Source of the DNA: RH2-MAG17b sp050745265
GTDB lineage: Bacteria > Acidobacteriota > Terriglobia > UBA7540
NCBI GenBank assembly: GCA_050745265.1
Contig: JBOGKE010000042.1
Location: 52,242-116,241, forward strand
Length of the DNA: 64,000 nt
Direction of reading: 5' to 3'
Shown here one piece after another: positions 18,238 to 26,794 of the stretch. The notes under the pieces are model-generated. The model ran no database searches, was not told the DNA's origin, and worked only from the letters and a program-made list of their open reading frames with translations. Made by a program: the position numbers and the translations under genes. Each line of letters starts with the position of its first letter. Positions within the stretch are counted from its first letter, which is position 1.

Positions 18238-21000
18238 TCAGCGGATGGATTTCTGGCGAGCGTTGGAATCCAGCGCCGCAAGCTGGCGGGCCATGCGCGT
18301 ATCGGGGTGGGCGGGGCCGAGGGTGTCTTCGAGATTTCTGACAGCCGACAGAAAAGCCCTGTGGGCATCCGCGAGGTTTCCGCGAGCGCTCAGGGCACGT
18401 CCCAGCGCGAGGTATTCGCGCCCGAGGTCGCACGAAAGGATCTCCGGCGGCCCGGCAGGTTGAAGCAGCTTTAATCCGCGCCTTGCATCGGCGAGCGCGG
18501 CATCCGTTTCGCCGAGCTGGAGTTCGATCTCAGAACGGCGCGCGAGGACGATGGGGACGACGCTGGCCCCCTCGCCGACGGAATTCACCGGGGCGTTGAG
18601 GACCGCCATCGTCCGGTCCGCAAAGCCCAGCGCTGTTCTGAAATCGCCGCGCGCCTCCGCGATCAGCGCTTGCTCGAGCGTCAGGGCTCCAAAGGCGTAG
18701 TGTCCTGGGGGCAAGTCGCGTCGCAAACGCGGCGCCACTTCGGAGAGCATCGCGGCGGCGCGCGCGAGGTCGTTTCGTTCGCGATAGATCCTCGCCCGCT
18801 CGAGCAGCGACTGGTTGATCACCACTTCGTCGCCCGCACGCTCTGCGGTCGCCGTCGCCCGCTCGGCGTAGGCGGCGGCCGCGTCCAGCCGGCGCAACTC
18901 GCGCAGAATCCGCGCATAGTTGATCAGCAACATCGGTGAGACACCCCGCTCCGACGGGTCCGCGCGGCTGATCTCAATGGCGCGCCGGAAAACGGGGGCT
19001 GCGTCCAAGGGCCGTCCGAACTGGTCAAGGGCAAGAGCCCAGTTATTAAACAGGGTGCCAGCAGTCTGCGTGTCGTCGCGCCCGAGCGAGTCCACGAGCG
19101 CCGACGCCTGTTTGAACCCGGCGATGGCCTCGGCGTACCGCCCGGCTACCCGGTACGACTCCGCCACGGCGATCGCAATGTGCATCGCCATGGGCGCGGA
19201 GTCGAAGGGCGACCGGCGCAGAACATCGCGCGCAGCCTCGGCTCTCGAGATACTTCGAGCGGCGTCGCCGCGGTCCTGCGCAATTTCGTTGCCCCGCAGC
19301 AGGCAATCGGCACGTGCGAGCGCGAATTGCGGTTCGGAAGGAAGCTCCCGCAGCCCCGCCTGAAACAGCGCTTCGGCGCGCCGCGATTCACCCTCCTCGG
19401 CGAGAGAGCTGGCCAGGGCGCAAGAGGCTTTGGCGCGCACGGACGGCTCCGGCACGCCGCGTGAGAGCCGGTACGCTTCCTCGCGAACGCGGCGGGCGCT
19501 GGCCCGCTCGTCCTGGCCCCAATATTTGCCGCCAATCGAGACCAGCAATTCCACTTTATTTCCGACGTCACGGTCATGCCGGCGTTCGACAAGCTGCTCG
19601 GCGCGACCGAGCAGCGCATTCACCGTGAAGGGCTTGCCGGAGGGCGCCGCGTCGGTAAGCAGAAAATCGTCGAGGTCGTTAACAGCCTCGATTCGCAGCA
19701 GCTCGTGAACCGCGAGATCGCGCTCGGCGCCGGCCCTCCGGGATTGGATGAGCGTGCCCGCGACTCCGGCCAGCGCCGCCAGAAGGGCGAACGCCGCGAG
19801 CGCCACGGCAGCCCGGTTCCGGCGCACGAACTTGGCAGCACGATAGGCGACCGTATCTGGCCGTGCGCTGATGGGCTGGTTGGCGAGGTACCGCCGAAGA
19901 TCGTCCCCCATCGCCGAGGCGGACACGTAGCGTTCCTGGGGATTTTTCTTGAGGGCTTTGGCCAGAATCGTGTCCAGATCTCCCGCGAGGGCTCGCCGGA
20001 GCTTTTCGGGAGTTGTCGCCCGCCGCGCAGCCGCCCCGGCAGCGCCAATCGTAGCCGAAACAGCCTCCCAGAGGCGCGGCGGCTCCATCTCGACGATCGC
20101 TTTCACCAGGCCGGCGGGACTGTGAGGTTCGGGCCCGCCCGGATGCTGTCCCGTCAGAAGCACGTACAGCAATGTTCCGGCGGCATAGACGTCGGTGGCC
20201 GTCGTCACAGCTCCGCCCACCACTTGCTCCGGGGCGGCATAGAGCGGAGTGAGCGCTTCCGCGCCTTCGCTCGTCAGCAGCGTTCCGGCCGCGCCCGCCC
20301 CGCGGTCGAGCAGTTTGGCGATGCCGAAGTCGAGCAGCTTCACCTGTCCGCCGACTCCGACGAGAACGTTAGACGGTTTGATATCGCGGTGGACGATAAG
20401 GTTCACGTGCGCGTGAGCCAGCGCGGCCAGCACGTCGAGGAACAGGCGAATCCGCGTTTCGAGATTGAGCTTGTGCTGATCGCACCACCCGACGATGTCT
20501 TCGCCCTCGACATATTCGAGAATGAGATATGGCCGGTCCCCAGCGGCGACGCCGGCATCGAGGAGTTGCGCGATGTGCGGATGGGAGAGCCGCGCGAGAA
20601 TCGTTCCTTCTCGCTTAAACCGCGCCTCGCCGGCCCGGCTGAGGACCGAAGCGCGCAGGAATTTGACCGCCGCGCGCCGCTGAAACTTCCCATCGCTCCG
20701 CTCGGCAAGCCAGACGCTGCCCATGCCGCCCTCGCCGATCGGCGAGAGCAGTGTGTAGGCGCCGACGGTCTTGCCCGTCATCTCCGAAGGGTCGGGCAGA
20801 GCGATCGGACTCTGTTCCAGGAAGTGCTCTTCGATCAGCGCGCGGTGGTCGTCGAGAAGCGCCTCGAGAAGCGCGGCGATAGCGGGGTCGTGTTCGCGGA
20901 GCGAGGCGAGCCAAGCCCCCAGATCGGCTTCCGGAAGTTCCAGCGCGTGGTCGAGATAGGGACTCACTTCGCGCCAGCGGTCGGATTCCTGAGCAGGCAT
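18238..21000 (-). CDS. Hanks-type serine/threonine protein kinase with membrane helix and TPR sensor domain
   Basis: This 920-residue protein has a cytoplasmic kinase domain (about residues 80-360): IGEGGMGSVWLA glycine loop, AVKF lysine at 113, HRDIKPSN at 204-211 and DFG at 224-226. A single membrane helix (VALAAFALLAALAGVAGTLI) lies near residue 450, followed by about 450 residues of TPR-like helical repeats. It starts 11 bases after the ECF sigma gene with a TTGAGG ribosome site, so the two are translated from one message. Sigma/kinase pairs of this kind are common in Acidobacteriota and Planctomycetota and probably link phosphorylation to transcription. The target is unknown. A C-terminal region outside the membrane is inferred. 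Confidence 0.93.
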   Translation of the reverse strand: MPAQESDRWREVSPYLDHALELPEADLGAWLASLREHDPAIAALLEALLDDHRALIEEHFLEQSPIALPDPSEMTGKTVGAYTLLSPIGEGGMGSVWLAERSDGKFQRRAAVKFLRASVLSRAGEARFKREGTILARLSHPHIAQLLDAGVAAGDRPYLILEYVEGEDIVGWCDQHKLNLETRIRLFLDVLAALAHAHVNLIVHRDIKPSNVLVGVGGQVKLLDFGIAKLLDRGAGAAGTLLTSEGAEALTPLYAAPEQVVGGAVTTATDVYAAGTLLYVLLTGQHPGGPEPHSPAGLVKAIVEMEPPRLWEAVSATIGAAGAAARRATTPEKLRRALAGDLDTILAKALKKNPQERYVSASAMGDDLRRYLANQPISARPDTVAYRAAKFVRRNRAAVALAAFALLAALAGVAGTLIQSRRAGAERDLAVHELLRIEAVNDLDDFLLTDAAPSGKPFTVNALLGRAEQLVERRHDRDVGNKVELLVSIGGKYWGQDERASARRVREEAYRLSRGVPEPSVRAKASCALASSLAEEGESRRAEALFQAGLRELPSEPQFALARADCLLRGNEIAQDRGDAARSISRAEAARDVLRRSPFDSAPMAMHIAIAVAESYRVAGRYAEAIAGFKQASALVDSLGRDDTQTAGTLFNNWALALDQFGRPLDAAPVFRRAIEISRADPSERGVSPMLLINYARILRELRRLDAAAAYAERATATAERAGDEVVINQSLLERARIYRERNDLARAAAMLSEVAPRLRRDLPPGHYAFGALTLEQALIAEARGDFRTALGFADRTMAVLNAPVNSVGEGASVVPIVLARRSEIELQLGETDAALADARRGLKLLQPAGPPEILSCDLGREYLALGRALSARGNLADAHRAFLSAVRNLEDTLGPAHPDTRMARQLAALDSNARQKSIR

Positions 21001-21010
21001 AGCGATGGCC

Positions 21011-21577
21011 TCAAGGGGACAAGCGCGCGCGAACGCTTCGGTGGAGATAAATGCGCGCCTTCTCCCATTTTCGCTGCACCGTTCGTTCGGATATGGCCCG
21101 CAGACCAGCGATTTCAATGAACGAAAAGCCGCAGAAAAACTTCAGGTCGACGATCTCGGCCAGTTCAGGATCGGATTTGGCGAGCTGGTCCAAGGCCTCG
21201 CTGATGCGTTCCAACTCCCCGTGGTCGACCTCATCCCCGGCGACGTCGAAGTCGAGCGAGGTGATCTCGAACTGGCCGCCGCGCCGCCGCGCCTGCCGGC
21301 TTCTCGCGTGATCGATGATGAGCCCCCGCATCACGCGAGCCGCGTAGCCCATGAACCGCGCGCGATCCGGGAACGATACGCCGCCTCGCCCGGCAATGTC
21401 GATATAGGCCTGGTGGAGAAGGGTTGTCGCGCTGAGACTCACGGCCGCGCCGCGCCGCGCCAACTCGCGCCGGGCCAAGCCACGAAGCTCCGAATAGAGC
21501 GCTTCAAAGAGCTTTCCTGTCGCGGTCTTGCCGCCTTGTTCCGCAGCTTCTATGAGCGAGGAAATGGTACAGTCCAC
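21011..21577 (-). CDS. ECF sigma factor of the acidobacterial kinase-linked group
   Basis: This 188-residue sigma-70 family protein has region 2 (KLFEALYSELRGLARRELAR through ATTLLHQAYIDI, then RFMGYAARVMRGLIIDHAR) and region 4 (AEIVDLKFFCGFSFIEIAGL then ISERTVQRKWEKARIYL). This is the pattern of the ECF subfamily built by the family model TIGR02999 and found next to Ser/Thr kinases. The GTG start is preferred for its match to the family N-terminus and the AGGA upstream; an upstream start at 21637 would add 20 residues. No anti-sigma gene is adjacent; the downstream kinase is the likely control partner. Confidence 0.9.
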   Translation of the reverse strand: MDCTISSLIEAAEQGGKTATGKLFEALYSELRGLARRELARRGAAVSLSATTLLHQAYIDIAGRGGVSFPDRARFMGYAARVMRGLIIDHARSRQARRRGGQFEITSLDFDVAGDEVDHGELERISEALDQLAKSDPELAEIVDLKFFCGFSFIEIAGLRAISERTVQRKWEKARIYLHRSVRARLSP

Positions 21578-21824
21578 GGGTTTCCTGCCATCAAGTCGCG
21601 TTGAGAAAGTCTCGCACACTCTCCGGCGCTGCGTCAAACTGGCGTGGCGGGCGGGGCGCGCCGCGGAGAAACCACCGGTCTTGCGATGGGCAGCGCTGCC
21701 GGGTGCGAAGAAACGCGCTACACTCGCGGCTGAAAGATCATTATAATTTGCACTTCTCGCGAAAACGCGGCGGCGCTCAAACCGACGCTGTTTCAGGGCA
21801 GGAGCGAGAGCCGGGAGGCTTACG

Positions 21825-23801
21825 ATGGCGCAAGAGGCGGATAGGCAACGAGAGAACCTGGAGGCGCTGCTCGAGGAAAAGCGGGTCTATGCGCCGCCAG
21901 AGGAATTTCGAAAGCAGGCGAATTGGGCGGATGCGCGGGCGTTGGAGCGGATGAGCCGCGATCCGGAGGCGTTTTGGGCGGCGGAAGCCGAGCGGCTTGA
22001 CTGGATGAAGCGATGGGACAAAGTCCTCGAATGGAACGCTCCGTGGGCCAAGTGGTTCAGCGGCGGAAAGCTCAACGTCACGGCCAACTGTGTCGACCGT
22101 CACGCCGCCTCCGAGCGCCGCAACCGGGCGGCAATCATCTGGGAGGGCGAGCCCGGCGATTCGCGCGTCCTCACGTTCGGGATGCTCGAGCGTGAAGTGA
22201 ACAAGTGCGCGAACGCTCTGAAGTCGTTGGGCGTGAAAAAGGGCGACCGCGTGGCGATTTACATGGGCATGACGCCCGAGCTTCCGATCGCGCTGCTCGC
22301 TTGCGCGAAAATCGGCGCGCCTCACAGCGTCGTGTTCGGCGGCTTTTCCGCCGAATCGTTGCGCGAGCGCATCAACGACGCGGAGGCCAAGGTGCTCATC
22401 ACCGCGGACGGCGCATGGCGCCGCGGCAATATTGTTCCCCTCAAAGTGAATGCGGACGAGGCTCTCAAAGGCTGCCCCTCGATCCAGAAGAGTTTGGTAC
22501 TCAGCCGCATCGGGTCTCGCGCCGCGTGCGCGATGCAATCCGGCCGCGATGTGTGGTGGCACGAGGTTGTCGAAGCTGCTTCGCCTCGCTGCGAAGCAGA
22601 GCCGATGGACGCCGAAGACGTGCTCTACATCCTCTACACCAGCGGCACGACGGGTAAACCCAAGGGCGTCGTCCACACCACCGCGGGATACCTGCTCGGA
22701 ACTTCCGTAACCCACCGATATATTTTCGATGTGAAGGAGAGCGACGTGTACTGGTGCACGGCCGACATCGGCTGGGTCACCGGCCACTCCTACATCGTCT
22801 ATGGTCCGCTCGCCAATGGCACGACCAGCTTGATGTACGAGGGAAGTCCGGATTATCCCGATCGAGGCCGCTTCTGGAATCTCATCGCGAAGTACGGAGT
22901 GAACATTTTCTATACCGCGCCAACCGCGATCCGAACGTTCATGCGGTGGGGCGCAGAGTGGCCCGCCAAGTCCGACCTCTCTTCGTTGCGTGTGCTCGGG
23001 ACCGTGGGCGAACCCATCAATCCAGAGGCGTGGGTCTGGTACCGCAAAAACATCGGCCACGAACGCTGTCCCGTCGTCGATACGTGGTGGCAGACGGAGA
23101 CTGGCATGATCATGATCTCGCCGTTGCCGGGCGTCACGGAGACGAAGCCCGGCTCCGCCACCAAGCCTTTTCCCGGTGTGACGGCCGAGGTGGTCGACGA
23201 TCAAGGCCAGCCGGTGGGACCGGGAAGCGGCGGCTACCTTCTGCTCACGCGGCCTTGGCCCGCCATGTTTCGCACCATCTACCGCGACCCGGAGCGGTAT
23301 GAGCGGCAGTACTGGTCAAAGTATCCGGGTAAGTACTTGACGGGGGACGGCGCGAAGGTTGATGCGGACGGATACTTCTGGCTACTCGGCCGCGTCGATG
23401 ACGTGATGAACGTGTCCGGCCACCGGATTTCGACATTTGAAGTGGAAAGCGCGCTGGTGGACCACCCGTCTGTCGCCGAGGCTGCGGTGATCGGCAAGAC
23501 GCACGAGGTGAAAGGCCAGGGGATCGCGGGTTTCGTTACGCTGAAGGAGGGCGTCGAGCCCAGCGACGATCTCAAGAAGGAGTTGCGCGAGCACGTCGCG
23601 AAAAAAATCGGAGCGCTCGCACGGCCCGAAGATATTTACTTCACTTCAGAATTGCCGAAGACGCGCAGCGCGAAAATCATGCGGCGGCTGTTGCGAGACA
23701 TCGCCGAGGGACGCGTCCTCGGCGACACCACGACTCTCGCCGATCCGGGCGTCGTGGCCGCGCTGAAGCAGCAGTACGAGGAAGAAGGACTGGTGGAATA
23801 G
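21825..23801 (+). CDS. acsA: Acetyl-coenzyme A synthetase
   Basis: This 658-residue AMP-forming ligase converts acetate, ATP and CoA to acetyl-CoA. It has the adenylate-forming core motif LYTSGTTGKPKGV, the acetyl-CoA synthetase signature YWCTADIGWVTGHSYIVYGP, WWQTETGMIMISP and the hinge GRVDDVMNVSGHRI. The C-terminal PKTRSAKIMRR contains the catalytic lysine that is acetylated in the family. A GGGAGG sits six bases before the ATG. It is divergent from the sigma/kinase operon, with about 250 bases between them, and appears monocistronic. Confidence 0.96.
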   Translation: MAQEADRQRENLEALLEEKRVYAPPEEFRKQANWADARALERMSRDPEAFWAAEAERLDWMKRWDKVLEWNAPWAKWFSGGKLNVTANCVDRHAASERRNRAAIIWEGEPGDSRVLTFGMLEREVNKCANALKSLGVKKGDRVAIYMGMTPELPIALLACAKIGAPHSVVFGGFSAESLRERINDAEAKVLITADGAWRRGNIVPLKVNADEALKGCPSIQKSLVLSRIGSRAACAMQSGRDVWWHEVVEAASPRCEAEPMDAEDVLYILYTSGTTGKPKGVVHTTAGYLLGTSVTHRYIFDVKESDVYWCTADIGWVTGHSYIVYGPLANGTTSLMYEGSPDYPDRGRFWNLIAKYGVNIFYTAPTAIRTFMRWGAEWPAKSDLSSLRVLGTVGEPINPEAWVWYRKNIGHERCPVVDTWWQTETGMIMISPLPGVTETKPGSATKPFPGVTAEVVDDQGQPVGPGSGGYLLLTRPWPAMFRTIYRDPERYERQYWSKYPGKYLTGDGAKVDADGYFWLLGRVDDVMNVSGHRISTFEVESALVDHPSVAEAAVIGKTHEVKGQGIAGFVTLKEGVEPSDDLKKELREHVAKKIGALARPEDIYFTSELPKTRSAKIMRRLLRDIAEGRVLGDTTTLADPGVVAALKQQYEEEGLVE

Positions 23802-23811
23802 CAGAACGCGC

Positions 23812-24033
23812 TCACTTTTTCTTTTCCGCGGCCCAGAGCGCCGTCGAAAGCGCGCGCCCGCAAAAAGGGCAGTAGTTGATCCCGATGTACGAATATCCGC
23901 GCGACGACGCGGACCGGATGAAATACTCCGTTTCGATGTCGTTCACAATGCGGCCGTCATCGATGCGGTGCTTTGCGCCGAAGTACATCACGCCGTCTTC
24001 CAGCCACCGGCCGATCTCGTCGCAGCAGTTCAT
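23812..24033 (-). CDS. Small hypothetical protein with C-terminal CxxC knuckle
   Basis: This 73-residue protein starts at an ATG with GGGAGG six bases upstream. It has CC near the N-terminus and a CPFCG knuckle near residue 56, suggesting a small metal-binding fold. The middle part (FIRSASSRGYSYIGINYCPF) is similar to small uncharacterised proteins in which a zinc-binding CxxC follows a predicted strand. No function is known. It is convergent with acsA, ending ten bases from it, and lies directly downstream of tRNA-Glu on the same strand. Confidence 0.6.
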   Translation of the reverse strand: MNCCDEIGRWLEDGVMYFGAKHRIDDGRIVNDIETEYFIRSASSRGYSYIGINYCPFCGRALSTALWAAEKKK

Positions 24034-24055
24034 GAGCAACCTCCCGCGAGGAACT

Positions 24056-24133
24056 TGGCGTCCCCGGCGGGATTCGAACCCGCGTTACCGCCGTGAAAGG
24101 GCGATGTCCTAGGCCGGGCTAGACGACGGGGAC
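24056..24133 (-). tRNA. tRNA-Glu, anticodon UUC
   Basis: The minus strand folds as a tRNA: acceptor GTCCCCG / CGGGGAC, a D-arm with CTAGCCCGGCCTAGG, anticodon loop CTTTCAC with TTC at the centre, and T-arm CGCGGGTTCGAATCCCGCC... A G discriminator and an encoded CCA (24058-24056) complete it. UUC reads glutamate codons. Confidence 0.95.
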
Positions 24134-24507
24134 GAAGACGGCGCGGAAGATCAGAGGTATGGGACGAGCGCACCGCGCTTCGCGCCTGCGATACGCAAGA
24201 GCAAATCGTAGCAGCGCGTTCGGAAGGGTGTCAAACACAGCTTCGTCGCAAGGCGCGAGCGCGCGAGTAGGAGAATAACGCGGGATTCCCTCGTCCCTTC
24301 TTTGCTTGGTATTACAGTTGGCGGCATTGCGGCCGAGGACGCGCTCGATCGCAGCGGCAGAGCACAGCCTGAACGGAGCGCCTCGGAAGGAAGCATCTAC
24401 CCAGGCGCGGACCCCGGCTTTTATGCGGACCGCGATCATTCCCGCGGAGATGGCAAATCTAGCGATCCGCCCGCGCTTTGGCGGGGGCGACGGAGATCGC
24501 CTCTCGC
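24134..24507. other. Intergenic region between cold-shock gene and tRNA-Glu
   Basis: This is about 370 bases with only noise-like frames. It contains a hairpin candidate after the cold-shock gene (GCGATC...CCCGCCAAAGCGCGGG...GATCGC, about 24470-24510) that could terminate it. I see no other structured element and no promoter clearly driving the tRNA. Confidence 0.35.
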
Positions 24508-24717
24508 TCATGGGGCTTTGATGACGTTGTCTGCTTGCGGGCCCTTCTGGCCCTGAATGACCTCGAACTCCACGCTCTCGCCCTCCAGTAAGGTCTTGAA
24601 CCCATCCATACGAATGGCCGAATAATGCACGAACACATCCGGTCCGCTACCCTGACCAATAAATCCGTAGCCCTTAGAGTTATTGAACCATTTCACCGTG
24701 CCCTGAACCTTCGCCAC
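24508..24717 (-). CDS. Cold-shock domain protein
   Basis: This is a 69-residue single OB-fold cold-shock protein. It has both RNA-binding motifs, KGYGFIGQ (RNP1-like) and VFVHYSAI (RNP2), after the usual VQGTVKWFNNS start. It binds single-stranded RNA/DNA and acts as an RNA chaperone. The start is a GTG with AGGAGG five bases upstream. A long leader (about 120 bases from the promoter candidate) precedes it, as is common in cold-shock genes with regulated 5' UTRs. Confidence 0.95.
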   Translation of the reverse strand: MAKVQGTVKWFNNSKGYGFIGQGSGPDVFVHYSAIRMDGFKTLLEGESVEFEVIQGQKGPQADNVIKAP

Positions 24718-24840
24718 TCCAGCCTCCTTTGTTGCAGATCAAAGCGAATTCGACTGCGCCATCCCGACGCCTTTCCGGTTAGCAAAATGGGCTTCCGGAC
24801 CGGCGCCTGCCGAGTTCCCTGCAAAATGACACGCAGATAA

Positions 24841-24866
24841 ATAATACAGACACGTCATAAAGTCAA
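24841..24866 (-). promoter_or_regulatory. Candidate promoter of the cold-shock gene
   Basis: An AT-rich island on the minus strand holds TTGACT (24866-24861) and TATTAT (24846-24841). The 14-base spacing is short; an overlapping TTATTT or TATTTA two or three bases further on gives 16-17 bases. It is the only AT-rich promoter-like stretch upstream of the gene. Confidence 0.4.
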
Positions 24867-25178
24867 GAGGCATATCAAAAAATGAGATGCCTGGCGCAGC
24901 GCCGTGTCGTACGTCTCTCATCCATCACCCGCGACTGTCGCGGCTCGGGGATGGTCGCGCGACCGATCTCTGCCCTCGGACCGCGTGGAGAGGAAGTTGA
25001 CGTGATCGAGCACGAGGGTCGCTGCTCACTCAGCACGTGAAACGCTCCTTCGGGCGCGGCCCGTTGAAACAACGTCAGCGCCGCAGCAAGTTATCTGTTC
25101 GTAGCAAGTTATCTTGACCCCGAGCAAAAAATCGTGGTAGGGTTCGCGGTGTCAGGCGCACACGGCACGAGCGCCATC
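24867..25178. other. Divergent intergenic region before the pectin cluster
   Basis: This holds the start of the GH28 transcription unit. A direct repeat GCAAGTTATCT occurs twice (about 25086 and 25103), partly overlapping a TTGACC that may be a -35 element. The repeat could be an operator, but no regulator gene is adjacent. No gene is seen. Confidence 0.35.
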
Positions 25179-26759
25179 ATGATGCTCAGAAGGAATTTCC
25201 TGCGTAATTCGGGAACGCTGGGGCTGGCGGCGAGTACGCCGGTGCTCGGCGCCGGGACGGCTTCGGGCGCGCCATTGCGTCCAGCCGTTCACAACGTTCT
25301 GCAATATGGCGCCGCGGGCGATGGAAAACGGAAGGACACGCGGGCGATTCTGGCGGCCATCGGCGCCTGCGCGAAGAGCGGTGGCGGCACCGTGTTCTTT
25401 CCCTCCGGGAAATATCTAACGGGGGCGATCGAGCTGCAGAGCGACCTCGACCTGCACCTCGACTCGGGCGCGATGCTCCTCGGAAGTGACGACCCGGCTG
25501 ACTACCCGGTGTATTCAAGCGCGTGGCCGGACGGCTCAAAAATCATCTCATCGCTGATCTACGGCGATCGCCTAAACCATGTGAGCGTCACCGGGCGGGG
25601 AACCATTGATGGGCAGGGCAAGGCGTGGTGGGTGCGCGAATGGCTCGCGAGTCCCAGGCATCGCGTGCGCATACCGGCCATGTCGGATGCTGCAAGGGCG
25701 GCGGAGACTGCGAACGTCCGCTACGGCCGGCCGCGGCTGATCCATTTTTCGAATTGCACCGATGTACTGATCGAAGGCCTGACGCTCACCAACTCTCCGT
25801 TCTGGACGGTTCACCCGATGTTCTGCGAATACGTTACGATTTCCGGAGTCACGATCCTGAATCCCGTTCCTTCGCCGAACACCGACGGGATCGATCCTGA
25901 ATCCTCGCGCGAGGTCCACATTTCCGACTGCCACATCGACGTGGGCGACGACTGCATCGCGATCAAATCGGGCAAGGATGCGCTGGGACGGCAAGTCGGC
26001 AGGCCGTGCGAAAACATCACCATTACCAATCTCACCACCGTGCACGGCCACGCCGGTGTCGCCATTGGCAGCGAAATGTCGGGTGGGGTGCGGAATATTT
26101 CCATTTCGAACTGCGTGTTTCAGGGCACCGACCGCGGCATCCGCATCAAGACGCAGCGCGGACGCGGCGGCGTGGTCGAGGGCGTCGCGGCCAGCAACAT
26201 CGTGATGCAGGAGGTCGCCGAGCCGGTCACGATCACCGCGTTCTACTCGCGCGGCGACGTGAACTCGATTGAGCCCGTCAGCGAAGGCACGCCCGTCCTG
26301 CGGAATGTTTCGCTCAGCAACATCATGGCGCGCGGAGCGAAATCCGCCGGCCAGATCACCGGCTTGCGCGAGTTGCCCGTCTCGGATGTGACCCTGAGCC
26401 GCGTCGAACTCGCGGCGGAGCGGGGTTTCTCCTGCCAGAATGCGCGGCGAATTGCTTTTCACGACGCGCGCATCGAGTGTCGCGGCGGGCCGGCGCTGGT
26501 GGCTCGCAATGTCCAGGGGCTTCAACTCGATGGGGTCTGCCCTTCCGGATCCTCGGCGGGAACTCCGCTGGTGGACGCCGAGAATGTTCAGGACGTTTTT
26601 GCCCGAGGATGCTCCTCCTCGGGCGCCGGGTCCGCGTTCCTGCGGGTTTCGGGGGCGCAGAGCTCGGGCATCGTGCTGCGAGCGAACAATCTTGGCCGGC
26701 CTGGCGATGCGGTGCTCTTTGCGAACGGCGCCGATCCGAAAATCCTGTCGCGCGATTGA
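25179..26759 (+). CDS. GH28 polygalacturonase-type glycoside hydrolase, Tat-exported
   Basis: This 526-residue parallel beta-helix enzyme should cleave galacturonan (pectin). Family 28 catalytic motifs are in order: SPNTDGIDPESS (NTD), VGDDCIAIKSG (DD), GHAGVAIGSE (the G-H-G motif) and RGIRIKTQ (RIK). The N-terminus MMLRRNFLRNSGTLG is a twin-arginine signal followed by a hydrophobic stretch ending in Ala. Starts at 25179 or 25182 are equally likely, as no strong ribosome site is present. The uxaE and SDR genes directly downstream metabolise galacturonate, which supports the activity. Confidence 0.92.
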   Translation: MMLRRNFLRNSGTLGLAASTPVLGAGTASGAPLRPAVHNVLQYGAAGDGKRKDTRAILAAIGACAKSGGGTVFFPSGKYLTGAIELQSDLDLHLDSGAMLLGSDDPADYPVYSSAWPDGSKIISSLIYGDRLNHVSVTGRGTIDGQGKAWWVREWLASPRHRVRIPAMSDAARAAETANVRYGRPRLIHFSNCTDVLIEGLTLTNSPFWTVHPMFCEYVTISGVTILNPVPSPNTDGIDPESSREVHISDCHIDVGDDCIAIKSGKDALGRQVGRPCENITITNLTTVHGHAGVAIGSEMSGGVRNISISNCVFQGTDRGIRIKTQRGRGGVVEGVAASNIVMQEVAEPVTITAFYSRGDVNSIEPVSEGTPVLRNVSLSNIMARGAKSAGQITGLRELPVSDVTLSRVELAAERGFSCQNARRIAFHDARIECRGGPALVARNVQGLQLDGVCPSGSSAGTPLVDAENVQDVFARGCSSSGAGSAFLRVSGAQSSGIVLRANNLGRPGDAVLFANGADPKILSRD

Positions 26760-26794
26760 GCGTTGCCGCGCCGCGACGAAAAAGGAGATTGCGC

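Noticed and set aside
19576..21120. 514-residue open frame antisense to the kinase gene
   Set aside because: Arginine- and histidine-rich noise opposite a well-supported kinase/TPR protein.
21777..23204. 475-residue frame antisense to acsA
   Set aside because: No motifs; acsA has all family motifs on the other strand.
24119..24511. 130-residue frame overlapping tRNA-Glu
   Set aside because: Overlaps the tRNA and has no domain; random open frame in GC-rich DNA.
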